Source: Labrenzia sp. THAF82 (GTDB lineage Bacteria; Pseudomonadota; Alphaproteobacteria; Rhizobiales; Stappiaceae). From it: a DNA stretch of 64,000 bases. The notes under the pieces were generated by a model. It saw nothing but the letters and a program-made list of their open reading frames with translations. It was not told where the DNA came from and did no database searches. Location: positions 438,001 through 502,000 of the forward strand of contig NZ_CP045354.1 of NCBI RefSeq assembly GCF_009363435.1. Reading direction: 5' to 3'. A program made the position numbers and the translations under genes. Of the stretch, positions 7,258 through 16,738 are shown in pieces (the stretch's first letter is position 1; each line of letters starts with the position of its first letter).

Positions 7258-8307
7258 GTGTCCAGCAAAGAGAAGCTGCCCTCAAAACCAACCAAACGGC
7301 GGTACATTATCCTGATGTCCGTCCTCGCGATTGTCGTACTTGGTTGGTCTGCAGTCTGGTTTATCGGCAGATCATTGCTTCACGAGCAGCTCAATTCCCA
7401 GATGAACACCATGGCGGCGCAGGGGCTGGAGGTATCTTGTGCCGATCTGGCGATCAATGGATTTCCCTTTCGCTATGAAGTCTCTTGCAGGCAAATGATA
7501 TCTGCGGACCGTTCGGGCGCCGCCGCAAAACTCGGCGGCCTCCAAGCCGTCGCCCTGATTTACAACCCGACACACATTATTTTTGAGGCCGGAGCACCGG
7601 CCGTAATGGATATTCCGCTTTCAGGCATGTCCGGTGACATGACTTGGAAAACCGCCCGGGCCAGCATGAAGTTTGGGTCCGGCGCACTCGGCAAACTCGA
7701 TGCGGTGGTTGAAAAACCCGAAGCTGTTTTGAACAACCCGGTCTCTACAGGCAGTTTCGCCGCAGAAAAGGCGGAGTTGCATGTGCGGCAGTCGGATGGA
7801 GAAGCCGATTTTTTCGAGGGGTTCCTGTCTGTCGATGCCCTTCAGTTGCGGTCATTGCCCAACCTGCAGGATGCTGTCGATTTACGGGCGCATCTGCAAA
7901 TTCCTGGTGGTGCGGCTCTGTTGGCAGGTGCGAGTCTCCCCTGGCTGGTGCAGTCAAACGGGGGCGAATTGCCGATAAAGCTTGTCGTGTTCGATGCAAA
8001 TCTGGGTGAAAGCCGGGTTAAGGCGGGCGGCGATTTCGTCGTCAACGGGGACGGCACATTGTCCGGAACACTGGATCTGTCGCTTGGAAATGCCGAGGCT
8101 CTTATCGGAGCATTCAAACCGCTTGCGCCCGCGGGAGATCGGACACTGGCACTGATGGAGCAGGTGGTGAAAAGCCTGGATCCTTTGGCCAGCGAGGTCG
8201 ATGGCGTCAAGACGGTGCCATTGAAGGTCAATATCGATCGCGGGATCGCCCGGATCGGACTTCTCCCGCTGCCGCCGATGCCGCCATTGTTCCAGGCCGG
8301 TTTCTGA
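7258..8307 (+). CDS. DUF2125 membrane-anchored protein
   Basis: A 349-residue protein with an uncleaved N-terminal membrane anchor (about residues 16-37, IILMSVLAIVVLGWSAVWFIG) after a basic head. A large beta-rich extracytoplasmic domain follows that matches the alphaproteobacterial DUF2125 family: GLEVSCADLAINGFPFRYEVSC early, VALIYNPTHIIFEAGAP, and a C-terminal LPPMPPLF. Two early cysteines (in VSCAD and VSCRQ) could pair. Function is not known. The domain shape recalls AsmA-like lipid-transfer proteins, which is only a suggestion. Start is GTG at 7258. Confidence 0.82.
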   Translation: MSSKEKLPSKPTKRRYIILMSVLAIVVLGWSAVWFIGRSLLHEQLNSQMNTMAAQGLEVSCADLAINGFPFRYEVSCRQMISADRSGAAAKLGGLQAVALIYNPTHIIFEAGAPAVMDIPLSGMSGDMTWKTARASMKFGSGALGKLDAVVEKPEAVLNNPVSTGSFAAEKAELHVRQSDGEADFFEGFLSVDALQLRSLPNLQDAVDLRAHLQIPGGAALLAGASLPWLVQSNGGELPIKLVVFDANLGESRVKAGGDFVVNGDGTLSGTLDLSLGNAEALIGAFKPLAPAGDRTLALMEQVVKSLDPLASEVDGVKTVPLKVNIDRGIARIGLLPLPPMPPLFQAGF

Positions 8308-8327
8308 TCCGTCAGGTCGGCCTGCGA

Positions 8328-8789
8328 TCAGTCACCTGCAACACGATCGATCGGGATCAGATAGCTTTTGCGATGGTCCGGTTCGGCCAGCTTTTCATAA
8401 AGCGCAACAGCCGGTGTGTTCTTGCCCGGCACGATCCAGCGCAAATGTAGCCAACCGCGGCTCTTTCCTTCCGAGACGAGAGTTTCAATCATGCGGCGGC
8501 CGACACCCTTGTTGCGGTGATCCGGATGAACATAAATGTCGTCCATCTGACCAATGCGCAATCCGGTGATCAGTTCCGGGAGATCGAAAAATACGGCAAA
8601 GCCGATCAGCATGTCACCTTCGAACGCACCGATCGCTTCCGCGGTCTTATCAGCAAGAATACGTTCGGCGTAGTATTCATCCGGGCGCCGCGGCGCGCCA
8701 CGTCTCAGTGCCTGAGCATTTTCAGCAATGAGTGGCGCAAGCTGATGGGCATCATTCAGCCCAAGGGCTCTGATTTCCAGTGTTGTCAT
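8328..8789 (-). CDS. GNAT-family N-acetyltransferase
   Basis: A 153-residue acetyltransferase of the GNAT fold. The N-terminal strand MTTLEIRALGLNDAHQLAPLI is typical. The acetyl-CoA-binding motif A is DDIYVHPDHRNKGVGRRMIETLV, with the Q/R-x-x-G-x-G/A loop as RNKGVG. Motif B is LRWIVPGKNTPAVALYEKL. The acceptor substrate cannot be deduced. It is a lone leftward gene convergent with DUF2125 and divergent from the EamA exporter. The ATG start agrees with the beginning of the fold. Confidence 0.88.
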   Translation of the reverse strand: MTTLEIRALGLNDAHQLAPLIAENAQALRRGAPRRPDEYYAERILADKTAEAIGAFEGDMLIGFAVFFDLPELITGLRIGQMDDIYVHPDHRNKGVGRRMIETLVSEGKSRGWLHLRWIVPGKNTPAVALYEKLAEPDHRKSYLIPIDRVAGD

Positions 8790-8943
8790 GAAGTCCCCGA
8801 AAGTGACAGGTCAGTGAATTGAGCCACAACATGTCCTGAAACGGGTATCGGGATCAAGAACCTTGTCAATTTGCGGTGCGGCTCTTTCGCCGACTTGAAT
8901 TTCATGTCATCACCGCGGCTTCGATTTGGCATGGACAGGATAG

Positions 8944-9837
8944 ATGACCGAAAGCGGACGCCTGAAAGCAACGCTCATTGGATTGAGCGCGGTCCTGATG
9001 TGGGCGACGCTGGGTCTGTTTGGCGCAGGGTCAGGCAATGTGCCTCCTTTTTTGCTCAATGCGCTTTGTTTTGGCATTTCCGGATCGCTGGCTTTTGTCT
9101 GGCTTGCGGTGTCAGGCAAGTTGGGCCAGCTGCGCCAGCCGCTGAAAGTCTGGGCCTTTGGGACTGTCGGGCTGTTCGGCTTTCACTTCTTTTATTTTAC
9201 AGCCATTCGCAATGCACCGCCGGTGGAAGCCAACCTCATAAATTACACTTGGCCCTTGCTGATCGTGGTGTTTTCGGCCTTCCTGCCCGGGGAGCATCTA
9301 CGCTTTCATCATGTTGTCGGTACCCTCCTGGGTCTTGCGGGGGCTGTTCTCCTGATTACAGGCGGAGAAGGACTGAATTTTTCGGGCGGGTCGGCACTTG
9401 GATATGGCGCGGCGGTTGCTTCGTCCCTTTTCTGGTCAAGTTATTCCGTCTTGTCGCGGCGGCTGGGAAAGGTGCCAACGGAAGCCGTTGCCGGGTTCTG
9501 CCTGATGACGGCGCTGCTCTCGGCCCTTTGTCATGTCGCTCTGGAGGATACCGTCTGGCCAGAAGGCTCTCTTGAATGGGCGTCAGTGGCAGCGCTGGCA
9601 CTCTTCCCGGTCGGTCTGGCGTTTTTCACCTGGGATGTCGGCGTCAAGCGCGGCGATATTCAGGTGCTGGGCGCTGCTGCCTACTCCGCACCATTACTTT
9701 CGACGCTTCTCCTGATTGCTTTTGGCTTTGGGGCTCTGACGCTCTCGGTCGCGATCGCCTGTGTCGCGATCACACTCGGCGCAGTGATCGCGGCAAAGGA
9801 CATGCTGTTCAAAAAACGCAACGGCAAAGCCACATGA
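8944..9837 (+). CDS. EamA/DMT-superfamily permease
   Basis: A 297-residue inner-membrane protein of the drug/metabolite transporter superfamily with about ten hydrophobic helices forming two EamA repeats. The first begins LIGLSAVLMWATLGLFG and includes VEANLINYTWPLLIVVFSA with the conserved helix-4 N-x-x-P pattern. The second begins LGYGAAVASSLFWSSYSVLSRR and includes VLGAAAYSAPLLSTLLLIAFG. Members export amino acids, nucleotides or other metabolites; the substrate is not predictable here. No operon partner is evident. Confidence 0.85.
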   Translation: MTESGRLKATLIGLSAVLMWATLGLFGAGSGNVPPFLLNALCFGISGSLAFVWLAVSGKLGQLRQPLKVWAFGTVGLFGFHFFYFTAIRNAPPVEANLINYTWPLLIVVFSAFLPGEHLRFHHVVGTLLGLAGAVLLITGGEGLNFSGGSALGYGAAVASSLFWSSYSVLSRRLGKVPTEAVAGFCLMTALLSALCHVALEDTVWPEGSLEWASVAALALFPVGLAFFTWDVGVKRGDIQVLGAAAYSAPLLSTLLLIAFGFGALTLSVAIACVAITLGAVIAAKDMLFKKRNGKAT

Positions 9838-9938
9838 TTTTTCCGGACCGGTCTTCCCCCTTCGGCTGATTTCAATTGAGAAATCGATCCTCTAGATTAA
9901 CTGGAATTCCGTTTCCTGTTGAATGTTGAGATCACTCT

Positions 9939-10823
9939 ATGTCTGCACCGTTCCGTCCCCGTCGCTCCGCACTCTATATGCCGGGTTCAAACGCCAGAGC
10001 GCTTGAAAAGGCGAAGTCGCTTGACGTCGACTGCCTTCTTCTTGATCTGGAAGATGCCGTGGCACCGGACGCAAAGGATCTGGCGCGATCTCAGATCGTA
10101 GAGGCTGTTTCAGCTGGCGGTTATGGGTCCAGGGAGGTTGTCGTCCGGATCAACGGTATTGATACCCCCTGGGGCGAAGCGGACCTTGAGGCAGCGGTCG
10201 GGGCAAATCCGGATGCGGTGCTCGTGCCAAAGGTGAACAGTCCTGCCGATCTTCAAAGGGTTGCGCACAAGATCTCAGCACTTGGCGGTTCGCCTGACTT
10301 GAAGCTATGGGCGATGATGGAAACCCCGGAGGCCATGTTGAATGCAGGTGCCATCGGCGCCTGTGGCAAGGATACTCAGGTTCGGTTGTCCTGCTTTGTC
10401 ATGGGAACCAACGATCTTGCAAAGGAAACGCGTGCCCGCCTCTCACCGGGGCGGGCTGCCATGATGCCCTGGCTGATGACCTGCGTTGCGGCCGCCCGTG
10501 CCGGCGGTATCGATATTCTGGATGGCGTTTTCAATGCGTTTCAGGATGAAGACGGATTTGCCGAAGAGTGTGCTCAAGGGGCCGACATGGGGATGGACGG
10601 CAAAACGCTTATCCATCCCAAGCAGATCGTTTCCTGCCACAAGGCCTTCAGCCCGACTGAAGACGAGATTGCCTGGGCTCGAAAGATCAACGCGGAGTTC
10701 GAGAAGCCGGAAAACTCCGACAAGGGGGCAATTCAGGTCGACGGCAAGATGGTTGAGCGCCTCCACGCGGAAATGGGCAAAAGGGTGATCGCCATCGCCG
10801 ATAGCATCGCGGCCCGTGGTTGA
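9939..10823 (+). CDS. CitE-like CoA ester lyase (HpcH/HpaI aldolase family)
   Basis: A 294-residue TIM-barrel lyase. It opens RRSALYMPGSNARALEKAKSL, the CoA-ester-lyase signature, then has LLLDLEDAVAPD with acidic residues contacting the metal and substrate. It continues VLVPKVNSP, MMETPEAMLNAG and VMGTNDLAKE, and ends with MDGKTLIHPKQI, another hallmark of the CitE/malyl-CoA lyase group. In alphaproteobacteria such proteins include L-malyl-CoA lyase, (3S)-malyl-CoA thioesterase and citramalyl-CoA lyase, and the sequence does not separate these. No citrate-lyase partners are nearby, so it is not a citrate lyase subunit. Confidence 0.85.
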   Translation: MSAPFRPRRSALYMPGSNARALEKAKSLDVDCLLLDLEDAVAPDAKDLARSQIVEAVSAGGYGSREVVVRINGIDTPWGEADLEAAVGANPDAVLVPKVNSPADLQRVAHKISALGGSPDLKLWAMMETPEAMLNAGAIGACGKDTQVRLSCFVMGTNDLAKETRARLSPGRAAMMPWLMTCVAAARAGGIDILDGVFNAFQDEDGFAEECAQGADMGMDGKTLIHPKQIVSCHKAFSPTEDEIAWARKINAEFEKPENSDKGAIQVDGKMVERLHAEMGKRVIAIADSIAARG

Positions 10824-11226
10824 CAGTGGCGTAAGCCGTTACAAGCAATAGATAGAGCCCCAGTTGTACTCCCTGGAGGTGGTGTAAGATCGAAAACGTT
10901 CGATTTTGTGCCACCGAACCGGTGTATTCGGGAGTGCTTGGAATTTCGACTTTATCTGCCGATTGATTGCGAGCAGAACGTTGTTCGCATTGCCTAATTC
11001 TTAAGCGGCGATTGCAAAATAATTTCGCACGTTTTGACTTTTAGCAAGGCAGTCACCCCGCTCTTTCTTTACCGTGAACCTCAAGCTGAATAGGCAACCG
11101 GCTGAAAACCGGTGTTTTCAGTGTGTTTGAGGCACAGTCAGTGCAGCTTGAGCAATCAGGATCACCAAGAACGAAATGAGGCCTTTGAGGATCAGAAAAC
11201 CCACCGATTCCTGAAGGATAGGCAAT
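10824..11226. other. Long intergenic region upstream of the nap operon
   Basis: A 403-base gap without a credible gene. It holds a small hairpin (ATCGAA/TTCGAT, 10889-10904, followed by TTT), which may end the CitE-like transcript. It also holds an FNR-like box at 11034-11047 and a perfect inverted repeat, CTGAAAAC-CGGT-GTTTTCAG, at 11102-11121. The ribosome-binding site AAGGA precedes the TTG start of napF. I looked for napE here on the plus strand and did not find it. Confidence 0.5.
11034..11047 (+). promoter_or_regulatory. Candidate FNR/FnrL-type box upstream of nap
   Basis: TTGAC-TTTT-AGCAA matches the consensus TTGAT-N4-ATCAA at 8 of 10 positions. It sits 180 bases before napF within the intergenic region that must contain the nap promoter. 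Oxygen control of nap by FNR-type regulators is known in other proteobacteria. A two-mismatch site can occur by chance, so this is tentative. Confidence 0.35.
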
Positions 11227-11739
11227 TTGACGACTCCCTCTCCCAGCCGAAGAAACTTTTTAAGGGGACGGTTCCACGCGGTAGACGCAAATGTCATGCG
11301 GCCACCCGGATCGGTTTCCGAGTTCGCCAAGCTATGTACAGAGTGCGGCGATTGCGTTTCGGCCTGTCCGGAGAAGATCATTCGAGTCGGCGAAGACCGC
11401 CTTCCAGTCGTTGATTTTGCTTTGGGCGCGTGCACGTTTTGCGATAGTTGTGCCGAAGCCTGCACGTCGGGCGCGCTGGTCGCCGGGCAGGTTGAAAGCT
11501 GGATCTGGCGCGCCGAAATTCAAGATAATTGCTTTTCTTTGCAAGGCGTTATGTGCCGCACCTGCGAAGATGTCTGTGAGCCGAGAGCCGTTCGATTCAA
11601 GCTTGCGGTTGGTGGCAAGGCCGAGCCGGTCATTGATCTTGATCAATGCACCGGGTGCGGCGAATGCGCACACTCTTGCCCGGCACAAGCTGTCCAATTC
11701 AAGAGAGCTCAAGATTTGAGCGCGAGGGAGAAAACATGA
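11227..11739 (+). CDS. napF: NapF, ferredoxin-type maturation protein
   Basis: Cytosolic iron-sulfur protein that assists NapA maturation. The 170 residues include [4Fe-4S] motifs at C37-C40-C43-C47, C69-C72-C75-C79 and C141-C144-C147-C151, with further cysteines at 110, 113 and 117. The N-terminus SRRNFLRGRF is typical of NapF and is not a functional Tat signal. I use the TTG at 11227, preceded by AAGGA. The stop overlaps the napD start (ATGA). It is first in napFDAGHBC. Confidence 0.92.
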   Translation: MTTPSPSRRNFLRGRFHAVDANVMRPPGSVSEFAKLCTECGDCVSACPEKIIRVGEDRLPVVDFALGACTFCDSCAEACTSGALVAGQVESWIWRAEIQDNCFSLQGVMCRTCEDVCEPRAVRFKLAVGGKAEPVIDLDQCTGCGECAHSCPAQAVQFKRAQDLSAREKT

Positions 11740-11996
11740 ATATCTGCGGCTGCCTGGTCCACGTGACCACGGGAGCGGTTGAGGCCGCTCGCGCCGGCAT
11801 CGAGGCGATGCCCGGAACGGAAGTTCATGCTGCCAGCGAAGATGGCCGCCTCGTTGTCGTTGTTGAAGACACCGAAACCACCATTGCTTCCGACCAAATC
11901 ATGGCCATGCACCAAATTCCCGGCGTGATGTCCGTCACGCTCAACTACCACCACTTCGAGGACCTGTCGCAGCCGGATGCTTGCGCCACTCCCTAA
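11736..11996 (+). CDS. napD: NapD, Tat proofreading chaperone for NapA
   Basis: Small cytosolic chaperone that binds the twin-arginine signal of NapA and holds it back until the cofactor is inserted. It has 86 residues, starting MNICGCLVHVTTGAVEAARAGI, with the NapD pattern ICGCLVHV, IEAMPGTEVH and a central VVVVEDTE strand. The ATG at 11736 overlaps the napF stop by four bases, indicating translational coupling. napA follows after 15 bases. Confidence 0.93.
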   Translation: MNICGCLVHVTTGAVEAARAGIEAMPGTEVHAASEDGRLVVVVEDTETTIASDQIMAMHQIPGVMSVTLNYHHFEDLSQPDACATP

Positions 11997-12011
11997 TGCC
12001 GGAGACCTGAT

Positions 12012-14504
12012 ATGACTATCTCGGAATCCCGCCGCACGTTCCTGAAAGCGACTGCAGCGGCAAGCACTGCCGCCGCCGCAGGCATTCCGCTGACCGCTGG
12101 ATCTGTCGTGGCGCAGCCCCGTTCCCCGGATATCCGCTGGGACAAGGCCGCTTGCCGATTCTGTGGCACCGGATGTTCTGTTCTGGTGGGCACAAAGGAA
12201 GGCCGGGTTGTTGCGACTCAGGGCGACCCGGATGCACCCGTAAACCGCGGGCTCAATTGCATCAAGGGCTACTTCCTGTCGAAGATCATGTACGGCAAGG
12301 ATCGCCTGACAACCCCGCTCCTGCGCATGAAGAACGGCGCTTTTGACAAGAATGGCGACTTCGAGCCGGTGAGCTGGGACCAAGCCTTCGACGTCATGGC
12401 CGAAAAATGGAAAGAGGCGCTGGCCAAAAAGGGGCCGACCTCCGTCGGTATGTTCGGATCCGGTCAGTGGACTGTCTGGGAAGGCTATGCCGCCGCCAAA
12501 TTCATGAAAGCGGGCCTTAGGTCCAACAATATCGACCCAAATGCCCGTCACTGCATGGCGTCCGCGGTGGTGGGATTCATCCGTGCCTTCGGCATCGACG
12601 AGCCGATGGGCTGCTATGACGACCTGGAGCACGCCGACACGTTCGTGCTTTGGGGATCGAACATGGCGGAGATGCACCCGATCTTGTGGTCGCGTCTGAC
12701 GGATACGCGCCTGACCAAGCCGGATTGCGAAGTCCATGTCCTGTCAACATTCGAGCATCGCTCATTCGAACTGGCCGACAACGGCATGGTGTTCGCGCCG
12801 CAGACGGATCTGGCGATCCTGAACTACATCGCCAACTACATTATTCAGAACGATGCGGTGAACTGGGACTTCGTCAACGCTCACGTCAACATCAAGAAGA
12901 CCGATACGGATATCGGATATGGTTTGCGTGACAGCAATCCGCTTCAACAGGAAGCCGCCAATCCCAATTCCGGCAAGCTTTCAGACATGAGTTTCGATGA
13001 GTATGCGGCATCCGTTGCCGAATATACCGTCGACAAAGTGTCCGAGTTGTCCGGGGTTCCGGCCGAGCAGCTGGAGCGCATGGCCCAGCAATATGCCGAT
13101 CCGAACCGGAAGGTTATGTCTCTCTGGACAATGGGCTTCAATCAGCACACCAGAGGATCCTGGGTCAACGGCCTGATGTACAACGTCCATCTTCTGACGG
13201 GCAAGATTTCAGAACCGGGCAATTCACCCTTCTCGCTGACCGGTCAGCCTTCGGCCTGCGGCACGGCACGTGAGGTCGGCACCTTTGCACACCGACTGCC
13301 TGCCGACATGGTTGTGGCCAATGACAAGCACCGTGAAATCTGTGAGACCGCTTGGAACATTCCTGCCGGAACCATTCCGGCGAAGCCCGGTTTCCACGCA
13401 GTTCTGCAGCATCGTAAGCTGAAGGACGGTGATCTCAACGCCTATTGGGTCCAGTGCACCAACAACATGCAGGCGGCGCCCAACATGAATGAGGAAGGGC
13501 TCCCGGGATACCGGAACCCCGACAACTTCATTGTCGTCTCAGACCCCTATCCGACCGTCACGGCCCTGGCTGCCGACCTGATCCTGCCCACGGCCATGTG
13601 GGTGGAAAAGGAAGGAGCTTATGGCAACGCCGAGCGCCGCACACAGTTCTGGCGTCAGCAGGTCAGCCCTCCGGGCGATGCCAAGTCGGATGTCTGGCAG
13701 ATCATTGAGTTCTCCAAGCGTTTCACGGTTGAGGAAGCCTGGGGTGAGGAACTGGTTGCCAAGAAACCCGAACTGGCTGGCAAGACACTTTACGAAGTGC
13801 TTTTTGCCAACGGCGTGGTGAACAAGTTCCCATTGTCCGAAACGGCCGAAGGTTTCGAAAACGACGAATCCAAGGATTTCGGGTTTTACGTCCAGAAAGG
13901 CCTGTTTGAAGAATATGCCGAATTCGGCCGCGGTCATGCGCACGATCTGGCACCGTTCGACGTCTATCACCAGGCACGTGGCCTGCGGTGGCCGGTTGTT
14001 GACGGCAAGGAGACGCTTTACCGCTTCCGCGAGGGGTATGACCCCTACGTTGCGGAAGGCAAAGGTGTCGAGTTCTACGGCAAGCCTGACGGCAGAGCGA
14101 ATATCATCTTCGCGCCTTATGAAGCCGCAGCTGAAAGCCCGGACGAAGAATTCGATCTCTGGCTCTGCACCGGTCGCGTGCTCGAACACTGGCATTCAGG
14201 GTCGATGACCCGCCGGGTGCCGGAACTTCACAGGGCTTATCCATCAGCGGTCGTCTACATGCATCCCGATGATGCGCGTGCACGTGATCTGCGTCGCGGT
14301 CAGGAAATCCTGATCTCCACACGTCGGGGCGAGATGCTCAGCCGAGTGGAAACGCGCGGCCGGAACAAGCCGCCGAAAGGCCTGGTGTTTGTGCCCTGGT
14401 TCGACGAGGGACAGCTCATCAACAAGCTGACGCTCGACGCAACCTGCCCACTGTCCAAGGAAACCGACTTCAAGAAGTGCGCTTGTAAAGTCGAGCGCGC
14501 CTGA
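12012..14504 (+). CDS. napA: Periplasmic nitrate reductase catalytic subunit NapA
   Basis: Mo-bis-MGD enzyme that reduces nitrate to nitrite in the periplasm, taking electrons from NapB. The 830 residues match the family length. A Tat signal SRRTFLKA (R7, R8) ends near VVAQ (about 34). The [4Fe-4S] cluster ligands are C48, C51, C55 and C83. The Mo-coordinating cysteine is C181 in ARHCMASAV, which separates Nap from Nar (Asp ligand). Pterin-binding and substrate-channel blocks such as [15 protein letters not shown] and the C-terminal [15 protein letters not shown] are present. It lies between napD and napG, 15 and 21 bases away. No frame disruption is seen. Confidence 0.97.
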   Translation: MTISESRRTFLKATAAASTAAAAGIPLTAGSVVAQPRSPDIRWDKAACRFCGTGCSVLVGTKEGRVVATQGDPDAPVNRGLNCIKGYFLSKIMYGKDRLTTPLLRMKNGAFDKNGDFEPVSWDQAFDVMAEKWKEALAKKGPTSVGMFGSGQWTVWEGYAAAKFMKAGLRSNNIDPNARHCMASAVVGFIRAFGIDEPMGCYDDLEHADTFVLWGSNMAEMHPILWSRLTDTRLTKPDCEVHVLSTFEHRSFELADNGMVFAPQTDLAILNYIANYIIQNDAVNWDFVNAHVNIKKTDTDIGYGLRDSNPLQQEAANPNSGKLSDMSFDEYAASVAEYTVDKVSELSGVPAEQLERMAQQYADPNRKVMSLWTMGFNQHTRGSWVNGLMYNVHLLTGKISEPGNSPFSLTGQPSACGTAREVGTFAHRLPADMVVANDKHREICETAWNIPAGTIPAKPGFHAVLQHRKLKDGDLNAYWVQCTNNMQAAPNMNEEGLPGYRNPDNFIVVSDPYPTVTALAADLILPTAMWVEKEGAYGNAERRTQFWRQQVSPPGDAKSDVWQIIEFSKRFTVEEAWGEELVAKKPELAGKTLYEVLFANGVVNKFPLSETAEGFENDESKDFGFYVQKGLFEEYAEFGRGHAHDLAPFDVYHQARGLRWPVVDGKETLYRFREGYDPYVAEGKGVEFYGKPDGRANIIFAPYEAAAESPDEEFDLWLCTGRVLEHWHSGSMTRRVPELHRAYPSAVVYMHPDDARARDLRRGQEILISTRRGEMLSRVETRGRNKPPKGLVFVPWFDEGQLINKLTLDATCPLSKETDFKKCACKVERA

Positions 14505-14525
14505 TTGAAGCCAAGGTAGCTAGCA

Positions 14526-15341
14526 ATGTCCGCCACCGGAAAACCGAGATCTGTCGACCGCCGCCGTTTCCTCACGGATACGGCGCGGATGGCGGGCGGG
14601 TGCGCGGTGGCGGGCACGCTGCTTGCCTATCTGGCACGCGATGCGCGTGCCTTGCCTGCTGAAGCGCTTCGGCCACCCGGAGCCCTGCCTGAATCTGACT
14701 TTCTGTCTGCCTGTATCCGCTGCGGCCTGTGTGTGCGCGACTGCCCTTATGACACACTGAAACTCGCGGAACTGGGTGAAGACGGACCGGCCACAGGCAC
14801 TCCCTATTTCACTGCGCGCACGGTTCCTTGCGAAATGTGCGACGACATTCCGTGTGTCGAAGCGTGCCCGACGGGAGCCCTCGATCCCGGTCTGAAAAAC
14901 ATCGATGACGCTCGCATGGGAACAGCCGTGCTGGTGGATCAGGAAAACTGTCTGAACTTTCTGGGGCTTCGCTGCGATGTCTGCTATCGCGTTTGTCCGG
15001 TGATTGACGAAGCAATCACGCTGGAGCCGTCCCACAACACCCGTTCGGGTCACCACGCCATTTTCTCGCCGACCGTGCATGCCGACCATTGCACGGGGTG
15101 CGGCGTTTGCGAAAGGAGCTGCGTCCTGCCGGATGCGGCCATCAAGGTTCTGCCAACGCGCCTGGCGCGCGGCTCGTCTGCCGAGCACTATCTCAAGGGC
15201 TGGGAAGAGAAGGAGCGCAAGGGCGCGCCCGTTGTTGAAGGCATAATCGATCTGCCGGACAGAATGCCGGAGATACCTGGTACCAGCTCTGAAGTGCCGG
15301 CGTTTGAACCGGCCTTCAAACTTCCGGGAGGCGGCCAATGA
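14526..15341 (+). CDS. napG: NapG, quinol-side ferredoxin-type subunit
   Basis: Periplasmic [4Fe-4S] protein that with membrane NapH forms a ubiquinol-oxidising route to the Nap system. The 271 residues start with a Tat signal, [15 protein letters not shown] (residues 11-25). Four cluster motifs follow: C63-x2-C66-x2-C69-x3-C73; C102-x2-C105-x4-C110-x3-C114; [17 protein letters not shown]; and [11 protein letters not shown]. This is the NapG/MauM arrangement. The stop overlaps the napH start by four bases. Confidence 0.94.
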   Translation: MSATGKPRSVDRRRFLTDTARMAGGCAVAGTLLAYLARDARALPAEALRPPGALPESDFLSACIRCGLCVRDCPYDTLKLAELGEDGPATGTPYFTARTVPCEMCDDIPCVEACPTGALDPGLKNIDDARMGTAVLVDQENCLNFLGLRCDVCYRVCPVIDEAITLEPSHNTRSGHHAIFSPTVHADHCTGCGVCERSCVLPDAAIKVLPTRLARGSSAEHYLKGWEEKERKGAPVVEGIIDLPDRMPEIPGTSSEVPAFEPAFKLPGGGQ

Positions 15342-16249
15342 GTGCCAAGACCAGACTTCCCGTTGGCCAGGAAGCCATTCAGCTCAAGGGATGGTTCAAC
15401 GCTCATCGATTCCTGTTGTTGCGTCGCCTGTCACAGGCGTTTTTTCTGCTGCTTTTTCTGCTGGGGCCCTGGTTCGGCATCTGGTGGGTCGTCGGTACGC
15501 TTGCCGGCTCCCGCACATTTGAAGTGTTGCCGCTGACGGACCCGCTTGTTCTGGCACAGAGCATTGTTGCCGGCCATTTGCCCGAAGTCACCGCTCTTGT
15601 CGGGGCTGTCATTGTACTGGCGGTCTACGCGTTGATCGGCGGCAGGGTCTATTGTTCCTGGGTCTGTCCGATCAATCCGATCACCGATGCTGCCCATTGG
15701 CTGCATGAGCGTCTCGGTTTGCAGAAAGGCTGGCAGCCAAAGCGCACGACCCGTTTCTGGATCCTTGGAACCGTACTTCTGGTCAGTGCGATAACCGGCA
15801 CGGTCGCCTGGGAGTTGATCAACCCCATCACGATGCTGCATCGCGGACTGATATTCGGGATGGGCTTTGTCTGGGCGCTTGTCGTTGCAATATTCCTCTT
15901 TGACCTCGTGGTGTCGCGGCGCGGCTGGTGCAGCCATATTTGCCCGGTCGGCGCATTCTACAGTCTCGTTGGGACAAAGAGCGTCTTGCGTGTCAGCGCC
16001 GTGAATCGCGTTGATTGCGATGACTGCATGGATTGCTATGCGGTCTGCCCCGAGAACCATGTGATTTCGCCGGCCCTGAAAGGCAAGGACGGAGAAACAC
16101 CCCTGATTTTGTCACCGGACTGCACCAACTGCGGACGCTGCATTGACGTCTGTTCGGTCGACGTTTTCGCCTTTACCCACCGCTATGACAATCGAGCCAA
16201 AAAAACCGTCTCCACGGCGGTGGATGCGGCAACTGAACAGGCCGCTTGA
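15338..16249 (+). CDS. napH: NapH, membrane quinol dehydrogenase subunit
   Basis: Inner-membrane iron-sulfur protein of 303 residues, partner of NapG in electron transfer from ubiquinol. Four transmembrane helices are visible ([75 protein letters not shown]). Two conserved C-x3-CP motifs on the cytoplasmic face, CSWVCP and CSHICP, mark the NapH/NosR group. The C-terminal cytosolic domain has two [4Fe-4S] sites, [12 protein letters not shown] and [11 protein letters not shown]. It overlaps napG by four bases. Confidence 0.94.
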   Translation: MSAKTRLPVGQEAIQLKGWFNAHRFLLLRRLSQAFFLLLFLLGPWFGIWWVVGTLAGSRTFEVLPLTDPLVLAQSIVAGHLPEVTALVGAVIVLAVYALIGGRVYCSWVCPINPITDAAHWLHERLGLQKGWQPKRTTRFWILGTVLLVSAITGTVAWELINPITMLHRGLIFGMGFVWALVVAIFLFDLVVSRRGWCSHICPVGAFYSLVGTKSVLRVSAVNRVDCDDCMDCYAVCPENHVISPALKGKDGETPLILSPDCTNCGRCIDVCSVDVFAFTHRYDNRAKKTVSTAVDAATEQAA

Positions 16250-16270
16250 ACGGAGCATCGGAGAATAGAC

Positions 16271-16714
16271 ATGAAAATGCCGGTCCTTTTGGGAATTTCC
16301 GCCATCGCGATCACGACAGTCCTGGCCGGCTTCGCGATCGCCCAGTCGTCTGGCAGTGTCCAGAGTTTGCGGGGTGCCGAGTTGGAAGATACCCGGGCCG
16401 TCGACGGCGTTCACAAACAGATCGAAGGGCGCATGCCACGCAATTATCGCCAGCAGCCGCCTTTGATCCCGCATTCCATCTCCCAGTACCAGATGGACAA
16501 GCGCACCAACCAGTGCCTCAGTTGTCATGACTGGACGGTTGCCGGTGAGCGCGGAGCGCCAACCCTGTCCATGACCCATTATCTCGACCGGGAAGGCAAC
16601 CAGCTGGACACCGTTGCCGGAACCCGTTGGTTCTGCAACCAGTGCCACGTTCCGCAGGCCAATGCCCCTGAACTTGTCGGAAATGACTTTCAATCCTCTA
16701 GCACGTCGCGCTGA
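16271..16714 (+). CDS. napB: NapB, dihaem electron-transfer subunit
   Basis: Periplasmic c-type cytochrome subunit that passes electrons from NapC or NapGH to NapA. The 147 residues include a Sec signal (LLGISAIAITTVLAGFAIAQ) and two haem motifs, CLSCH (82-86) and CNQCH (122-126). The spacing and the block PPLIPHSISQYQMDKRTNQ are characteristic, and its histidine is one axial ligand. It follows napH by 21 bases and precedes napC. Confidence 0.95.
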   Translation: MKMPVLLGISAIAITTVLAGFAIAQSSGSVQSLRGAELEDTRAVDGVHKQIEGRMPRNYRQQPPLIPHSISQYQMDKRTNQCLSCHDWTVAGERGAPTLSMTHYLDREGNQLDTVAGTRWFCNQCHVPQANAPELVGNDFQSSSTSR

Positions 16715-16738
16715 CAAGGGAACGGGAGATAAGAGATC

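Noticed and set aside
10889..10910. Small hairpin followed by TTT after the CitE-like gene
   Set aside because: Stem of only six pairs; too weak to list as a terminator on its own.
11102..11121. Perfect inverted repeat CTGAAAAC-CGGT-GTTTTCAG as a nap operator
   Set aside because: No match to a known regulator consensus (NarL, FNR, NnrR), so only mentioned in the intergenic entry.
11048..11226. Search for napE before napF
   Set aside because: No plus-strand frame encodes a 50-60 residue single-helix protein; frames are broken by stops.
11118..11465. Minus-strand reading frame ending in a hydrophobic stretch, antisense to the start of napF
   Set aside because: Most of it lies antisense to conserved napF cysteine motifs; only the tail looks membrane-like and there is no ribosome-binding site or family match.
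11709..12737. 342-codon minus-strand frame inside napD/napA
   Set aside because: Antisense to conserved napA cofactor motifs, no plausible start context.
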